The translations under genes were made by a program, and so were the position numbers. DNA of 64,000 nt from Arthrobacter sp. PAMC25564 (GTDB taxonomy: Bacteria; Actinomycetota; Actinomycetes; Actinomycetales; Micrococcaceae), in assembly GCF_004798705.1 (NCBI RefSeq), contig NZ_CP039290.1, forward strand, positions 1,488,001 to 1,552,000, in the 5' to 3' direction. Shown piece after piece: positions 16,822-26,019 of the stretch (position 1 is the first letter of the stretch; each line of letters opens with the position of its first letter). The notes below the pieces were generated by a model. That model searched no databases. It worked only from the letters and a program-made list of their open reading frames with translations, and had not been told where the DNA came from.

Positions 16822-17835
16822 TCAGTCGTCGAACGGCTTGAACCGCTCGACGGCCACGACTTTGCTCTTGCTGGAGTGCGCCACATGGCACACGATGATC
16901 TCGCCCGGCGCCAGGTACGGGTCGCTGGAAGGCAGCAGTGTCCGGAGCCTGGGGCTCATGTGTTTGCCGAGCTGCGCCAGGATGGTGGGCAGCGCCGGAC
17001 GGTGCGTGCAGACCGCCACTGCCCGCCGCTTGTCGAACAGTGCTTCGACGGCGCCGGCCGTCTTGTGCGGGTGGCGGGCGTGCCGGTGCTCGGTGAGGGC
17101 CTCGTTCAGCTTCACCTTGGCATCCGTCGCCTTGGCGTACGGGGCAATGGTGGCCACGCACCGTAGCCACGGGCTCGAGACGATGCGGCCGGGTTTCCAG
17201 CTCTGCAGCAGCCGTCCGACTGCCTGCGCCTGCCGCATGCCGGTGGCCGCGAGCGGGCGGTCCCCTTCGGCCTTCGTCCAGGAGGACCGTGGTTTCGCCT
17301 TGGCATGGCGCACGATCAGCAGTGGCCAGGTGTCCAGTTCGCCCCGGGCATGTGCGGCGACAAGGTGGTCCAGGGGGCCGACGTCGCCCGGGTTGCTTAG
17401 CAGGCCGGCCGCCTTCTCCGGCGAACACCACATGACGCTGTCCACTTCCTTGCCGTCCGGCAGGAGCGGGGCGCCGTCGACGTCGACGGCCCAGTAGTGG
17501 ACCACCTTCAGTCCGGCGGGAACGTGGTAGTGGATCGGCGGCAGCGGGATGCCCAGTGGCGCCTTGAGCCCGATTTCCTCTTCCACCTCGCGGGTGGCGC
17601 ACTCGGGAATGGTCTCGCCGGGATCGATCTTGCCCTTGGGCCAGGACCAGTCGTCATACCGGGGGCGGTGGATCAGCAGGACTTCGAGCTTGTCCTTGTC
17701 CGCCGGGCTGATGCGCCATGGCACGGCGCCGGCCGCGGTGACGGCTATCGCTTCGCCGGCATGGTCGCTCTGGTCCGCGACCAGCGAATCGCTGCTCACA
17801 TCGGCGCTTACATCGCCACTCACATTACTACTCAA
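16822..17835 (-). CDS. mutT1: Nudix hydrolase fused to a histidine phosphatase (MutT1-like)
   Basis: 337 residues from a TTG start 11 bp after the ppk stop; an internal GTG start is possible because the first 25 residues are a Ser/Val/Asp-rich low-complexity stretch. The Nudix domain (about 28-165) has the complete box GKIDPGETIPECATREVEEE. The second domain (about 172-330) is a histidine phosphatase with LLIVRHAKAK. This architecture is that of mycobacterial MutT1, which degrades 8-oxo-(d)GTP and diadenosine polyphosphates. Adjacency to ppk is the same as in mycobacteria and links it to phosphoanhydride metabolism. Confidence 0.9.
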   Translation of the reverse strand: MSSNVSGDVSADVSSDSLVADQSDHAGEAIAVTAAGAVPWRISPADKDKLEVLLIHRPRYDDWSWPKGKIDPGETIPECATREVEEEIGLKAPLGIPLPPIHYHVPAGLKVVHYWAVDVDGAPLLPDGKEVDSVMWCSPEKAAGLLSNPGDVGPLDHLVAAHARGELDTWPLLIVRHAKAKPRSSWTKAEGDRPLAATGMRQAQAVGRLLQSWKPGRIVSSPWLRCVATIAPYAKATDAKVKLNEALTEHRHARHPHKTAGAVEALFDKRRAVAVCTHRPALPTILAQLGKHMSPRLRTLLPSSDPYLAPGEIIVCHVAHSSKSKVVAVERFKPFDD

Positions 17836-17846
17836 TGACAGGGCCC

Positions 17847-20141
17847 CTAGCGCAGACCTGTGGTGCGTTGCCGGGAGCGGGAAGCGAGCAGCCAGGACTG
17901 CACATCTTCAAGGTTCCGGCCGTCTTCGGCGAGGTGGTGGCGGCTCCATTCGCCGTGGCGGTCCAGGTGCCAGCTGGCCGTGCCCGGGTCCATGTACCGG
18001 CGCAGCAGGTCCATGACGTAGCTCGTGTCATCCCCGCTGGTGAGCTGCACGAGGGCCTCCACCCGGCGGTCCAGGTTGCGGTGCATCATGTCGGCCGAGC
18101 CGATGTAGACCACCGGGTCCCCGCCGTTGGCGAAGGCGAAAACGCGTGAGTGTTCCAGGAACCTGCCCAGGACGGAGCGGACCGTGATGTTTTCGCTGAG
18201 GCCGGGAACTCCCGGGCGCAGCGAGCAGATCCCGCGGACAATGATGTCCACCGGTACACCGGCCTGGGAGGCCCGGTAGAGCGAATCGATGATGGCTTCA
18301 TCCACCATCGAGTTGACCTTGATCTGGACGCGGGCGCCCAGGCCGGCCCGGGCGTTGCGGATTTCCGCCTCGATCCGGTCAATGAGGCCGGACCGGACCG
18401 AGCGCGGGGCCACGAGGAGCCGCTTGAAGGTGGACTTCGGTGCGTAGCCGGAGAGCTGGTTGAAGAGCTTTGAAAGGTCCTCGCCCACCTGCTCGTTGGC
18501 CGTGAGCAGGCCCAGGTCTTCGTAGTAGCGGGCCGTGCGCGGGTGGTAATTCCCGGTGCCGATGTGGCAGTAGCGGCGCAGTCCGTCCACCTCCTGGCGC
18601 ACCACGAGGGACAGCTTGCAGTGGGTCTTGAGGCCCACGATGCCGTAGACCACGTGCACGCCGGCCTGCTCCAGCTTCCGGGCCCAGGAGATGTTGGCCT
18701 GTTCATCGAAGCGGGCCTTGATCTCCACGAGCGCCAGGACCTGCTTGCCGGCCTCGGCGGCATCGATCAGGGCATCGACGATCGGGGAGTCGCCGGAGGT
18801 GCGGTAGAGGGTCTGCTTGATGGCCTGGACCTTGGGGTCGGAGGCCGCCTGTTCCAAAAACGCCTGGACCGAGGTGGAGAAGGAATCGTAGGGGTGGTGC
18901 AGCAGGATGTCCCGCCGGCGCATGGCCGCGAAGACATTGGCCGGCTTGGAGGTTTCCGACTCGTTCAGGTACCGCGAGGTGTGCGGGACATGCTTGGGAT
19001 AGTGCAGGTCCGCCCGGTCGATCCCGGAGATGACCGAGAGCCCGCGCAGGTCCAGCGGCGCCGGCATGGTGTAGACCTCGGATTCCTCGACGCCGAGCTC
19101 GCGGATCAGCAGCGCCCGGATGTTGGGGTTGATGTCGTTGGTGAGTTCGAGCCGCACGGGCGGACCGAAGCGGCGGCGCAGGAGTTCCTTTTCCAGCGCC
19201 TGCAGCAGGTTCTCGGCGTCGTCCTCTTCCACTTCGACGTCCTCGTTGCGGGTGACGCGGAAGGTGTGGTGCTCGAGGACCTCCATCCCGGCGAACAGCT
19301 GGTCCAGGTGCTCGGCGATGACTTCCTCGAGCGCGATGAACCGCGCCACCCGGCCCGGAATCGAGCCGGCGCGGGGGCCATCGATGGAGATCAGCCGGGG
19401 CAGCTGGTCCGGGACCTTGAGGCGTGCGAAGAGTTCCTTGTCGCTGACCGGGTTGCGGACCACCACGGCCAGGTTCAGGGACAGCCCGGAAATGTAGGGG
19501 AAGGGGTGGGCCGGGTCCACGGCCAGCGGCGTGAGGATCGGGAAGACCTTCTCGGCGAACATGGCGCTGAGCTGGTCCTTGGCCTGCGAATCCAGCTCAC
19601 CCCAGTGCACGAGGTGGATGTGTTCGTTGGCCAGGGCCGGACGGATCTGTTCCGCGTAGACCCGGGCATGGCGCTGCTGCAGCCGGTGGGCGGCATCGCC
19701 GATCTGTTCCAGGACCTGCATGGGGCTCAGCCCGGCGGGGGAGGGCACGGCGAGTCCGGTGGCGATCCGGCGCTTCAGCCCGGCGACACGGACCATAAAG
19801 AACTCGTCCAGGTTGGAGGCGAAGATGGACAGGAAGCTGACCCGCTCCAGCAGGTACAGGTCCGGATCCTCGGCCAGTTCCAGGACGCGGGAGTTGAAGG
19901 CGAGCCAGCTCAGCTCCCGGTCCAGGAACCGGTCCGGGCCGATTTCGCCCTCCGGTTCCAGGTTGGGCGCGAACTCGGGGATATCGATCCGGTCCTGGGT
20001 GGCGCGCGAGGCGGGCACTTCGGAGGAACCGAAACGTGCCCGCACCGGAAGGGCGGCCGTTTCCGGCGCGGCGGGTTCCGATGTGGCCGTTTCCGGCGTC
20101 GCGGGTTCCGACGTGGCTGTCCGGGCAGTGTCCCGTTGCAT
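17847..20141 (-). CDS. ppk: Polyphosphate kinase 1
   Basis: 764 residues, initiated behind GGAGAGATC. It makes polyphosphate reversibly from ATP through a phosphohistidine. Order of domains: N domain with [21 protein letters not shown], head domain, and two PLD-like C domains. [12 protein letters not shown] holds the probable autophosphorylated His and [10 protein letters not shown] the second conserved His. The N-terminus has an extra tail with two near-copies of a [14 protein letters not shown] repeat before the conserved region, which is probably disordered. It is followed by mutT1. Confidence 0.96.
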   Translation of the reverse strand: MQRDTARTATSEPATPETATSEPAAPETAALPVRARFGSSEVPASRATQDRIDIPEFAPNLEPEGEIGPDRFLDRELSWLAFNSRVLELAEDPDLYLLERVSFLSIFASNLDEFFMVRVAGLKRRIATGLAVPSPAGLSPMQVLEQIGDAAHRLQQRHARVYAEQIRPALANEHIHLVHWGELDSQAKDQLSAMFAEKVFPILTPLAVDPAHPFPYISGLSLNLAVVVRNPVSDKELFARLKVPDQLPRLISIDGPRAGSIPGRVARFIALEEVIAEHLDQLFAGMEVLEHHTFRVTRNEDVEVEEDDAENLLQALEKELLRRRFGPPVRLELTNDINPNIRALLIRELGVEESEVYTMPAPLDLRGLSVISGIDRADLHYPKHVPHTSRYLNESETSKPANVFAAMRRRDILLHHPYDSFSTSVQAFLEQAASDPKVQAIKQTLYRTSGDSPIVDALIDAAEAGKQVLALVEIKARFDEQANISWARKLEQAGVHVVYGIVGLKTHCKLSLVVRQEVDGLRRYCHIGTGNYHPRTARYYEDLGLLTANEQVGEDLSKLFNQLSGYAPKSTFKRLLVAPRSVRSGLIDRIEAEIRNARAGLGARVQIKVNSMVDEAIIDSLYRASQAGVPVDIIVRGICSLRPGVPGLSENITVRSVLGRFLEHSRVFAFANGGDPVVYIGSADMMHRNLDRRVEALVQLTSGDDTSYVMDLLRRYMDPGTASWHLDRHGEWSRHHLAEDGRNLEDVQSWLLASRSRQRTTGLR

Positions 20142-20267
20142 GATCTCTCCTAATGCCGGCGCGATTTAGTTTCAACCATACAAGCAATCACCGCGTGGCG
20201 AGCCCAGGTTCCGGCCGGTAGCGCAGGGCCGTCCGTCGGGTGGATTCTCCGGCCGATTAACGTCCGG

Positions 20268-21263
20268 TCAGCGCCCGGCCAACGGCGCGTACATCACGTC
20301 AACGTCCCAGCGGGTGAAGCCAAGCCGCCGGTACAGCGAGACGGCCGGAATATTGTCCGCGTCGACGTAGAGCATGACGGCGTGCAGGCCCTGTCCCTCC
20401 AGGTATCTGATGCCGGCGACGGTCAGTGCCTTGCCCAGTCCGGTGCCCTGCGCCGCCGGGGTGACGCCGACGACGTAGACCTCGCCGATCGCGGGGTGGT
20501 CGCCGTGCCGGGGGTGCACCTTGGTCCAGTGGAACCCGAGGAGCCGGCCCGTGCCGTCCACGGCGAGCAGGAAACCGGCGGGCTCAAACCATGGCTCGGC
20601 CATCCTGGCGTCCAGGTCGGCACGCGTCATGTTGCCCTGTTCCGGATGGTGGGCGAAGGCGGCTTTGTTGGCGGCAAGCCAAGCGTCCTCGTCCTGGCCC
20701 GGCACGAAGGCCCGCAGCGTCACACCGTCCGGCAGGGCGACATCAGGTAGCACGACATCGGGCTGTTCCGCCGCCGCCGTGGCCAGCCGCATCTTCCACA
20801 GCTCGCGCACAGCGCCGTAGCCGTACCGTGCGGCAAGTTCCGCCGCGGCCTCGTGATTGCCATGGGACCACGCCTTGAGGCCCGCGAAGCCGCGGGTGTC
20901 CCGGAGTTCGCGCACCAGCCGGTCCGCCACGCCCTGGTTGCGGTAGCTCGGGTGGACGGCGACCTCCAGCACGCCCGTGCCGTCCGGTTCCTCGACGACG
21001 ACGGCGACGCCCGCGAGGTCCTGGGCCGCCGGTGCCGCCGCGGGGCCGGACTTGTCCTCCGGGGAGTAGAGGGCCAGCGTCAGCAGGGAATGGTCACCGG
21101 CGTCGGCGGCCCGGAGCGTCACGAGGGTCTGCTCGGACAGCGGCGGGTTCCCGTCGGATTCCTCGGCGGCGGCCGCGAGGGCTTGGACGTCCTTCAGCAG
21201 CTGTTCCGCCACGGCTCCTTTGGTGGCGAGGACAGGCCAGTTCTCCGGATGCGCAGGACTCAT
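20268..21263 (-). CDS. mshD: Mycothiol synthase
   Basis: 331 residues with two GNAT folds in tandem. MshD acetylates Cys-GlcN-Ins with acetyl-CoA, the last step of mycothiol synthesis, a hallmark of Actinobacteria. The N-terminal domain shows VAVHPSYRNQGVADRLVREL; the active C-terminal domain shows GEVYVVGVTPAAQGTGLGKALTVAG followed by LHAVMLYVDADNIPAVSLYRRLGF. It lies next to glnR, as in mycobacteria (Rv0818-Rv0819). Confidence 0.95.
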   Translation of the reverse strand: MSPAHPENWPVLATKGAVAEQLLKDVQALAAAAEESDGNPPLSEQTLVTLRAADAGDHSLLTLALYSPEDKSGPAAAPAAQDLAGVAVVVEEPDGTGVLEVAVHPSYRNQGVADRLVRELRDTRGFAGLKAWSHGNHEAAAELAARYGYGAVRELWKMRLATAAAEQPDVVLPDVALPDGVTLRAFVPGQDEDAWLAANKAAFAHHPEQGNMTRADLDARMAEPWFEPAGFLLAVDGTGRLLGFHWTKVHPRHGDHPAIGEVYVVGVTPAAQGTGLGKALTVAGIRYLEGQGLHAVMLYVDADNIPAVSLYRRLGFTRWDVDVMYAPLAGR

Positions 21264-21269
21264 GGTGCA

Positions 21270-21275
21270 AGGCTA
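21270..21275 (-). promoter_or_regulatory. -10 element TAGCCT for mshD, leaderless geometry
   Basis: On the minus strand TAGCCT is exactly 6 nt before the mshD ATG and there is no Shine-Dalgarno. Confidence 0.5.
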
Positions 21276-21450
21276 TACGCCAGGCCCGGATCCGGAGCGG
21301 ATTTGAAGGTTTCGGAACGGGGACGTATAGTCGATATCTCATCCGGCCTTGCGGGTTAAACCCGTCGGGCAGGATACGAGGGGGATCCACCACTGGGGTG
21401 GCCTCGATACGTTCGACCCGTATGTCCTCCACTGCAGCAAGATGCAACAC

Positions 21451-21482
21451 GAAAGCCCCGGACTCCTGAGTCCGGGGCTTTC
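21451..21482 (-). terminator. Terminator hairpin after glnR
   Basis: A perfect 15-bp inverted repeat (GAAAGCCCCGGACTC and its complement, only CT between) lies 41 bp beyond the glnR stop. The arms end in AAAG/CTTT, so it can terminate in either direction. The rest of 21264-21522 holds only the mshD promoter and a weak ATACG-N7-CGTAT repeat at 21407-21423. Confidence 0.75.
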
Positions 21483-21522
21483 GGCGTGCATGGGCTGTTC
21501 CTGTGGCCCTGGGGTCCGGCGG

Positions 21523-22221
21523 TCAGGCCTCGGTCAGTTCTTCCTCCGGCTGGCGGACCAGGGTCAGCCGGTAGCCGACGTTGCGCACCGTGCTGATCAG
21601 GTTCTCGTGGTCGGCGCCGAGCTTGGCCCGCAGCCGCCGCACATGGACGTCCACGGTGCGCGTGCCGCCGTAATAGTCGTAGCCCCACACCTCGGTCAGC
21701 AACTGCTGGCGGGTGAAGACACGGCCCGGGTGCTGGGCCAGGTACTTCAGCAGTTCGAATTCCTTGAACGTCAGGTTCAGGGGGGCGCCGTTGACCCGGG
21801 CCGTGTAGCTGGCCTCATCGATCACGACGCCGGCGGCACGGATCTCCGTCGGGGCATCATCCTGGTCCGGTACGGCCCGCGCGACGCCGAGCCGGATGCG
21901 GGCTTCGACCTCCGCCGGGCCGGCGGACTCCAGGAGAATGTCGTCCACGGCCCAGGCCGAGGAGACGGCGGCCATGCCGCCTTCCGTGAGGATCAGCATC
22001 AGCGGGGCGCTCAGGCCGGTGGCCTTAAGCAGTTGGGTGAGCGAACGGGCGCCGACCAGATCCTTGCGGGCGTCAAGCAGCACGATGTCGCAGGGGTCGG
22101 TATCCAGCAGGGCCGTGGGCTCGGCGGGCAGGATGTGCACGCGGTGGTTCAGCAGTTCCAGTGCGGGCAGAACGTCCACCGATGATCCGGTGCTGTTCGT
22201 TAGTAGCAGGATGTGCGACAT
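21523..22221 (-). CDS. glnR: GlnR-type orphan response regulator of nitrogen metabolism
   Basis: 232 residues, start set by GGAGGAACC directly upstream. The OmpR-type winged helix (about 128-222) ends in [17 protein letters not shown], the recognition helix, and NVGYRL. The receiver keeps one Asp (D50 in [11 protein letters not shown]) but lacks the N-terminal acidic pair, as in GlnR, which dimerises without phosphorylation. The segments [26 protein letters not shown] and [11 protein letters not shown] match my memory of mycobacterial and streptomycete GlnR, and no sensor kinase is nearby. GlnR controls glnA, amtB, nir and related genes. The call rests on remembered similarity plus synteny with mshD. 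Confidence 0.85.
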   Translation of the reverse strand: MSHILLLTNSTGSSVDVLPALELLNHRVHILPAEPTALLDTDPCDIVLLDARKDLVGARSLTQLLKATGLSAPLMLILTEGGMAAVSSAWAVDDILLESAGPAEVEARIRLGVARAVPDQDDAPTEIRAAGVVIDEASYTARVNGAPLNLTFKEFELLKYLAQHPGRVFTRQQLLTEVWGYDYYGGTRTVDVHVRRLRAKLGADHENLISTVRNVGYRLTLVRQPEEELTEA

Positions 22222-22579
22222 GGTTCCTCCAAAGGGTGTCCGCGCATCGTTGGGCGTCTGAACCGGGCTCTCACCGGCCGATACTGGTGTCCTTCGACGG
22301 TTCCCGGGTTTCGTAGCGGGCGGCCGGCAGGTCGCCGGTCAACGCCGCTATAAGAAAGCCGAAACAAGAAAGCCGAAGCCGGACTCGTAGCTGAGTCCGA
22401 GTATACCCAAATGCCGCTTTCCGGACACTGTCCCGTCACCGGCGGCTGCACCCTTTGCGACACAAAACGGTCACATAGGGCAGGATTGATCCGTCAGGGC
22501 CCCGCGGCCCTGGTGATGATGAGCCAAGTCGAATTGGGGTCCGCAGTGAGCGAAGGTACGCATTGATGGCGGGTAAGCA
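22222..22579. other. Intergenic region between glnR and the permease-like gene
   Basis: No gene is supported here. It holds a 12-bp direct repeat AAGAAAGCCGAA (22352-22363 and 22366-22377, period 14), an inverted repeat CGGACTC-N6-GAGTCCG (22380-22399), and a hairpin CAGGGCC-CCGC-GGCCCTG (22495-22512). The paired repeats lie upstream of glnR and could be regulatory sites. Confidence 0.5.
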
Positions 22580-23314
22580 GTGAAGTCCTGGAGGATCGGA
22601 ATCATCGGCCTGGCCGGGCTCGCCGCCGTGGTCGCAGGCGCCTACTCTTCGCCCCTTGTCCTGCTGGCCGTCGCGGTGCTCACCGCCGTCGGCATCGGCA
22701 TCGGTTGGCCGCACTTCCTCGGAATCCCGGCCAAGAAGACCCTCGCCGTGCTGATCGGCCTGCCCGGGGTGGGTTCCGCGGTGGCCGCCACCTACCTTCC
22801 GGCTCCGGGCTTCCTGGACTGGACCCCCTCGTTCATGGCGGTCGGAGTGATGGCCGTCTTCGTCATGCAGTTGCTCCGCGGAACCGGCCAGGCACAACGG
22901 CTCGAGTCGACCCTGGGGTCCTGCGCCGGCGTGCTGCTGTCCTGCCTGGGGGCCGGCTGGATAGCCTGCTCCCGCTTCAACGGGGTCCGGGAAATGTTCC
23001 TGGTGGCCGCCGTCAGCGCCGCCATCGCCCTGCTGGCCGGGCTGATCCGCTGGCCGGACCGGGTGGTGGCGCCGCTGGGCATTGCCGGTGCCGGGCTGGC
23101 AGGCCCGCTGGCGGGCCTGGTGTTCTCCGACATCGCCGTGATCCCGGCCGCCGTCGTGGGTATTGTGGTGGGGTCCGTGCTGGTGAGTTTCCGCCGCCTG
23201 GTGGTCCTGCGCGACGAACCGCTGACCCTCGCCGCGGCCCTGGGGATGGGGTTGGGGCCGGTCTCGGCCGTCGGTTCGCTGGCCTACTTCATAGACAAAC
23301 TACTTATCTACTAA
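22580..23314 (+). CDS. Polytopic membrane protein of unknown function
   Basis: 244 residues from GTG, almost entirely hydrophobic with about 7-8 membrane helices. Two halves look alike (short Gly/Ala-rich spans separated by single Arg/Lys turns), and conserved-looking positions are WPHFLGIPAKKTLA and PAPGFLDWTPSFMA. No transporter or enzyme motif is visible, so function is unknown. Confidence 0.7.
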   Translation: MKSWRIGIIGLAGLAAVVAGAYSSPLVLLAVAVLTAVGIGIGWPHFLGIPAKKTLAVLIGLPGVGSAVAATYLPAPGFLDWTPSFMAVGVMAVFVMQLLRGTGQAQRLESTLGSCAGVLLSCLGAGWIACSRFNGVREMFLVAAVSAAIALLAGLIRWPDRVVAPLGIAGAGLAGPLAGLVFSDIAVIPAAVVGIVVGSVLVSFRRLVVLRDEPLTLAAALGMGLGPVSAVGSLAYFIDKLLIY

Positions 23315-23319
23315 CGCGT

Positions 23320-23325
23320 TAGGAT
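23320..23325 (+). promoter_or_regulatory. -10 element TAGGAT, leaderless geometry
   Basis: TAGGAT is exactly 6 nt before the ATG at 23332. Its AGGA could alternatively act as a ribosome site on a longer transcript. Confidence 0.45.
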
Positions 23326-23331
23326 GGCATC

Positions 23332-23445
23332 ATGTCCGTACTTGCATATGAAATCTTCTTCCTCGTCCTGCTCGGCGTTGCGAGCCTTTCCATGGCCTGG
23401 TTTGCCGGCTTTGTGGTCTACCGCCTCTTCAAGGGCCAGAAGTAA
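23332..23445 (+). CDS. 37-residue single-TM protein
   Basis: The frame encodes a short acidic N-terminus (MSVLAYE), a hydrophobic helix IFFLVLLGVASLSMAWFAGF and a basic end (RLFKGQK). An AGGA and a well-placed TAGGAT precede the start. It sits between two real genes in an 184-bp gap. Gene status is inferred from the start signals and the clean membrane topology; function is unknown. Confidence 0.6.
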   Translation: MSVLAYEIFFLVLLGVASLSMAWFAGFVVYRLFKGQK

Positions 23446-23498
23446 ACAGCCAGAAGTAAGCACCCGTCCTGAACCTGTAGTTTCCAGAGGTAGCTGCT

Positions 23499-24113
23499 GT
23501 GCCGATTGAAATTCCTACTGATCTGACACCCGAACTTGTCCCGTTGTCCTGGCTCATTGGTGAGTGGGAGGGCCGTGGCCGGCTGGGGGCCGGGGAAGAG
23601 GATTCTGAGCATTTCCTGCAACACGTCTCCTTCACCCATAACGGCCTGCCGTACCTGCAGTACCGCGCCGAAAGCTGGCTGGTCGACGACGAAGGCACCA
23701 AGCTCCGTCCGCTGACCGTCGAGACCGGCTTCTGGGCACTGGAACGCAAGCAGCGGGAAGAGGACGGCGGGCCGGGGCTTATTCCGGCTGACATCGTGCC
23801 CGTGCTCAAGAGCGCCGACGAAGTCGAAGCCCTCCGTAACAAAGACGGCGGCTTCGATATCTCGGTGTCCATCGCGCACCCCGGAGGAATCTCCGAGCTG
23901 TACTACGGCCAGATCAAGGGCCCCCAGATCCAGCTCAGCACCGACATGGTGATGCGCGGGAGCCACTCGAAGGAATACGCGGCGGCCACCCGGATCTTCG
24001 GGCTCGTCGAGGGGAACCTGCTCTGGCGCTGGGATGTCGCTGCCGGCAAGGGCACGACGCCGGGCGGCGGCCTGGAGGCCCATGCCTCCGCCATCCTCAA
24101 GAAAGTAAGCTGA
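23499..24113 (+). CDS. Nitrobindin-like heme-binding beta-barrel protein (FABP family)
   Basis: 204 residues from GTG with AGAGG upstream. The family forms a 10-stranded beta-barrel that holds heme, binds NO and can isomerise peroxynitrite. The signature GEWEGRGRLG is at residues 21-30, and the proximal-ligand His is probably H195 in GGLEAHASAILKK near the C-terminus. Compared with the roughly 160-residue prototype there is an insertion around residues 84-115 (ERKQREEDGG and following). Confidence 0.85.
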   Translation: MPIEIPTDLTPELVPLSWLIGEWEGRGRLGAGEEDSEHFLQHVSFTHNGLPYLQYRAESWLVDDEGTKLRPLTVETGFWALERKQREEDGGPGLIPADIVPVLKSADEVEALRNKDGGFDISVSIAHPGGISELYYGQIKGPQIQLSTDMVMRGSHSKEYAAATRIFGLVEGNLLWRWDVAAGKGTTPGGGLEAHASAILKKVS

Positions 24114-24185
24114 CCAGCCCACCGGCTGGCATCAGGGGCCTCACTGGTTTTTCCGTTGTCCGCGGCGAGTGCAGGGAGCAACACA

Positions 24186-24914
24186 GTGAACAGTGCAGTG
24201 AACGGCAACAGCCGGGATTACAGCGATCTCAAGGCCGTCTACTTCAACGGCACCCTCAAGAAGTCCCCGGAGCGGTCCAATACCGAGGGCCTGATCGAGG
24301 TCAGCCGGCGGATCATGGCGAAGCAGGGTGTCACCACCCGCGTCATCCGGACCGTGGACCACGATATCGCCAGCGGAGTCTACCCGGACATGCGCGAGCA
24401 CGGCTGGGAAACGGACGAGTGGCCCGAACTGTATCCCGCCGTCCAGGAAGCGGACATCGTGATCGTCGCCGGACCCATCTGGCTGGGCGACAACTCCTCG
24501 CAGACCAAGAAGCTGATCGAGCGCCTCTACGCCCACTCCGGGCAGCTGAACGCCAAGGGCCAGTGGGCCTACTACCCCAAGGCCGGAGGCTGCCTGATCA
24601 CCGGCAATGAGGACGGCATCAAACACTGCGCCATGAATGTCCTCTACAGCCTCCAGCACATCGGCTTCACCATTCCGCCACAGGCCGACGCCGGCTGGAT
24701 CGGCCCGGTGGGTCCCGGACCGAGCTACCTCGACGAAGGCTCGGGCGGTCCGGAAAGCGACTTCACCAACCGCAATACCACCTTCATGACCTGGAACCTG
24801 CTGCACCTCGCCCGGATGCTCAAGGACGCCGGCGGCATTCCCGCCTACGGCAACCTTCCCGGGGCCTGGAAGGCGGGCACCCGCTTCGACTTCGAAAATC
24901 CGGAATACCGCTAA
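24186..24914 (+). CDS. Flavodoxin-fold NAD(P)H-dependent oxidoreductase
   Basis: 242 residues from the GTG at 24186, chosen because GGGAG lies 7 nt upstream; a TTG 30 bp earlier has no ribosome site. The fold is that of FMN-dependent NADPH reductases: AVYFNGTLKKSPERSNTEGLI (FMN phosphate loop), ADIVIVAGPIWLGDNSSQTKKLIERL and GGCLITGNEDGIKHCAMNVLYSLQHIGF. The physiological electron acceptor is unknown. It is followed after 22 bp by ygfZ. Confidence 0.85.
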   Translation: MNSAVNGNSRDYSDLKAVYFNGTLKKSPERSNTEGLIEVSRRIMAKQGVTTRVIRTVDHDIASGVYPDMREHGWETDEWPELYPAVQEADIVIVAGPIWLGDNSSQTKKLIERLYAHSGQLNAKGQWAYYPKAGGCLITGNEDGIKHCAMNVLYSLQHIGFTIPPQADAGWIGPVGPGPSYLDEGSGGPESDFTNRNTTFMTWNLLHLARMLKDAGGIPAYGNLPGAWKAGTRFDFENPEYR

Positions 24915-24936
24915 GCCTCGAGGACTTCTACTAGAT

Positions 24937-26019
24937 ATGACTACCAAGAGCCCCCTGTTGTCGCGCCCGGCCGCCGTCGAGGCCGGCGGCGCTGACGCCG
25001 GCGTCGCATCCCACTATGGCGAGCCGTTGCGCGAGCAGCGGGCGCTGGCCGCCGGCACCGCCGTCGTCGATCTGTCCTGCCGGGGCGTCGTCACCGTCAG
25101 CGGGCCGGACCGGCTGAGCTGGCTCAATACGCTGTCCTCCCAGCAGCTGACGAACCTTGCCCCGGGCCAGTCCAGCGAACTGCTGCTGCTCAGCGTGCAG
25201 GGCCGGATTGAGTTCGACGCGCGGGTGGTGGACGACGGCGGGACCACCTGGCTGATCGTGGAAGCCGCCGAGGCCGCGCCGCTGACCGAGTGGCTGACCA
25301 GGATGAAGTTCATGCTCCGGGTCGAGATCGCCGATGTTTCGGCGGACTGGGCCGTGCTCGGCTCCACCAGGCGGGTCCCGGAATGGTCGGCGCTGCGGGT
25401 CTGGGAAGACCCCTGGCCGCACGTCGGTGCGGGAGGCTACTCCTACGCCGTCGTGGGCGAGGACTCCCACCCCGGCCTGGAACGGCCGTGGTTCGAATAC
25501 CTGGTTCCGGCAGCGGAACTCGAAGCGACAGTGGACGACCGGCCGCTGGCGGGCGTCTGGGCAGCCGAGGCGCTGCGCATTGCGGCGTGGCGGCCCAGAT
25601 GGGGCGCCGAAACCGACGAGAGGACCATCCCGCACGAGCTCGACCTGCTGCGCACCGCCGTCCACCTGAACAAGGGCTGCTACAAGGGCCAGGAAACCAT
25701 CGCCCGCGTCCACAACCTGGGCCATCCGCCCCGGCGGCTGGTGTTCCTGCAGCTCGACGGTTCCCAGCACACCATGCCCGCCGTCGGCAGCGAGATCCGC
25801 GCCGGCGACCGTAAGGTCGGCACGCTCACCTCGGTGGCACAGCACTACGAAATGGGCCCCGTGGCCCTGGCCGTCATCAAACGGTCCGTCGCTCCGGATG
25901 AAGTCCTGACGGTCCTTGACGGCGAAGAGCCCTACACCGCGGCCCAGGAAGTCATTGTGGCTCCCGACGCCGGCCAGGTCGTGGGGCGCCGGACCGGATT
26001 CCTGAGGGGGACCCATTGA
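24937..26019 (+). CDS. ygfZ: Folate-binding YgfZ/GcvT-like iron-sulfur cluster repair protein
   Basis: 360 residues. YgfZ assists maintenance of certain Fe-S enzymes in a folate-dependent way. The family signature KGCYKGQE spans residues 246-253, including the conserved Cys248. The N-terminal GcvT-like folate domain shows VVDLSCRGVVTVSGPDRLSWLNTLSSQQL. The C-terminal barrel has VGTLTSVAQHYEMGPVALAVIKR. Its stop overlaps the start of the ankyrin gene (TTGA). Confidence 0.9.
   Translation: MTTKSPLLSRPAAVEAGGADAGVASHYGEPLREQRALAAGTAVVDLSCRGVVTVSGPDRLSWLNTLSSQQLTNLAPGQSSELLLLSVQGRIEFDARVVDDGGTTWLIVEAAEAAPLTEWLTRMKFMLRVEIADVSADWAVLGSTRRVPEWSALRVWEDPWPHVGAGGYSYAVVGEDSHPGLERPWFEYLVPAAELEATVDDRPLAGVWAAEALRIAAWRPRWGAETDERTIPHELDLLRTAVHLNKGCYKGQETIARVHNLGHPPRRLVFLQLDGSQHTMPAVGSEIRAGDRKVGTLTSVAQHYEMGPVALAVIKRSVAPDEVLTVLDGEEPYTAAQEVIVAPDAGQVVGRRTGFLRGTH

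Noticed and set aside
18543..20153. 536-codon plus-strand frame opposite ppk
   Set aside because: It is the antisense shadow of ppk produced by high GC at third positions; its Gly/Val/His/Gln-rich translation matches no family.
21094..21450. 118-codon minus-strand frame overlapping mshD
   Set aside because: It is a frame-shadow of mshD plus its promoter and has no family resemblance.
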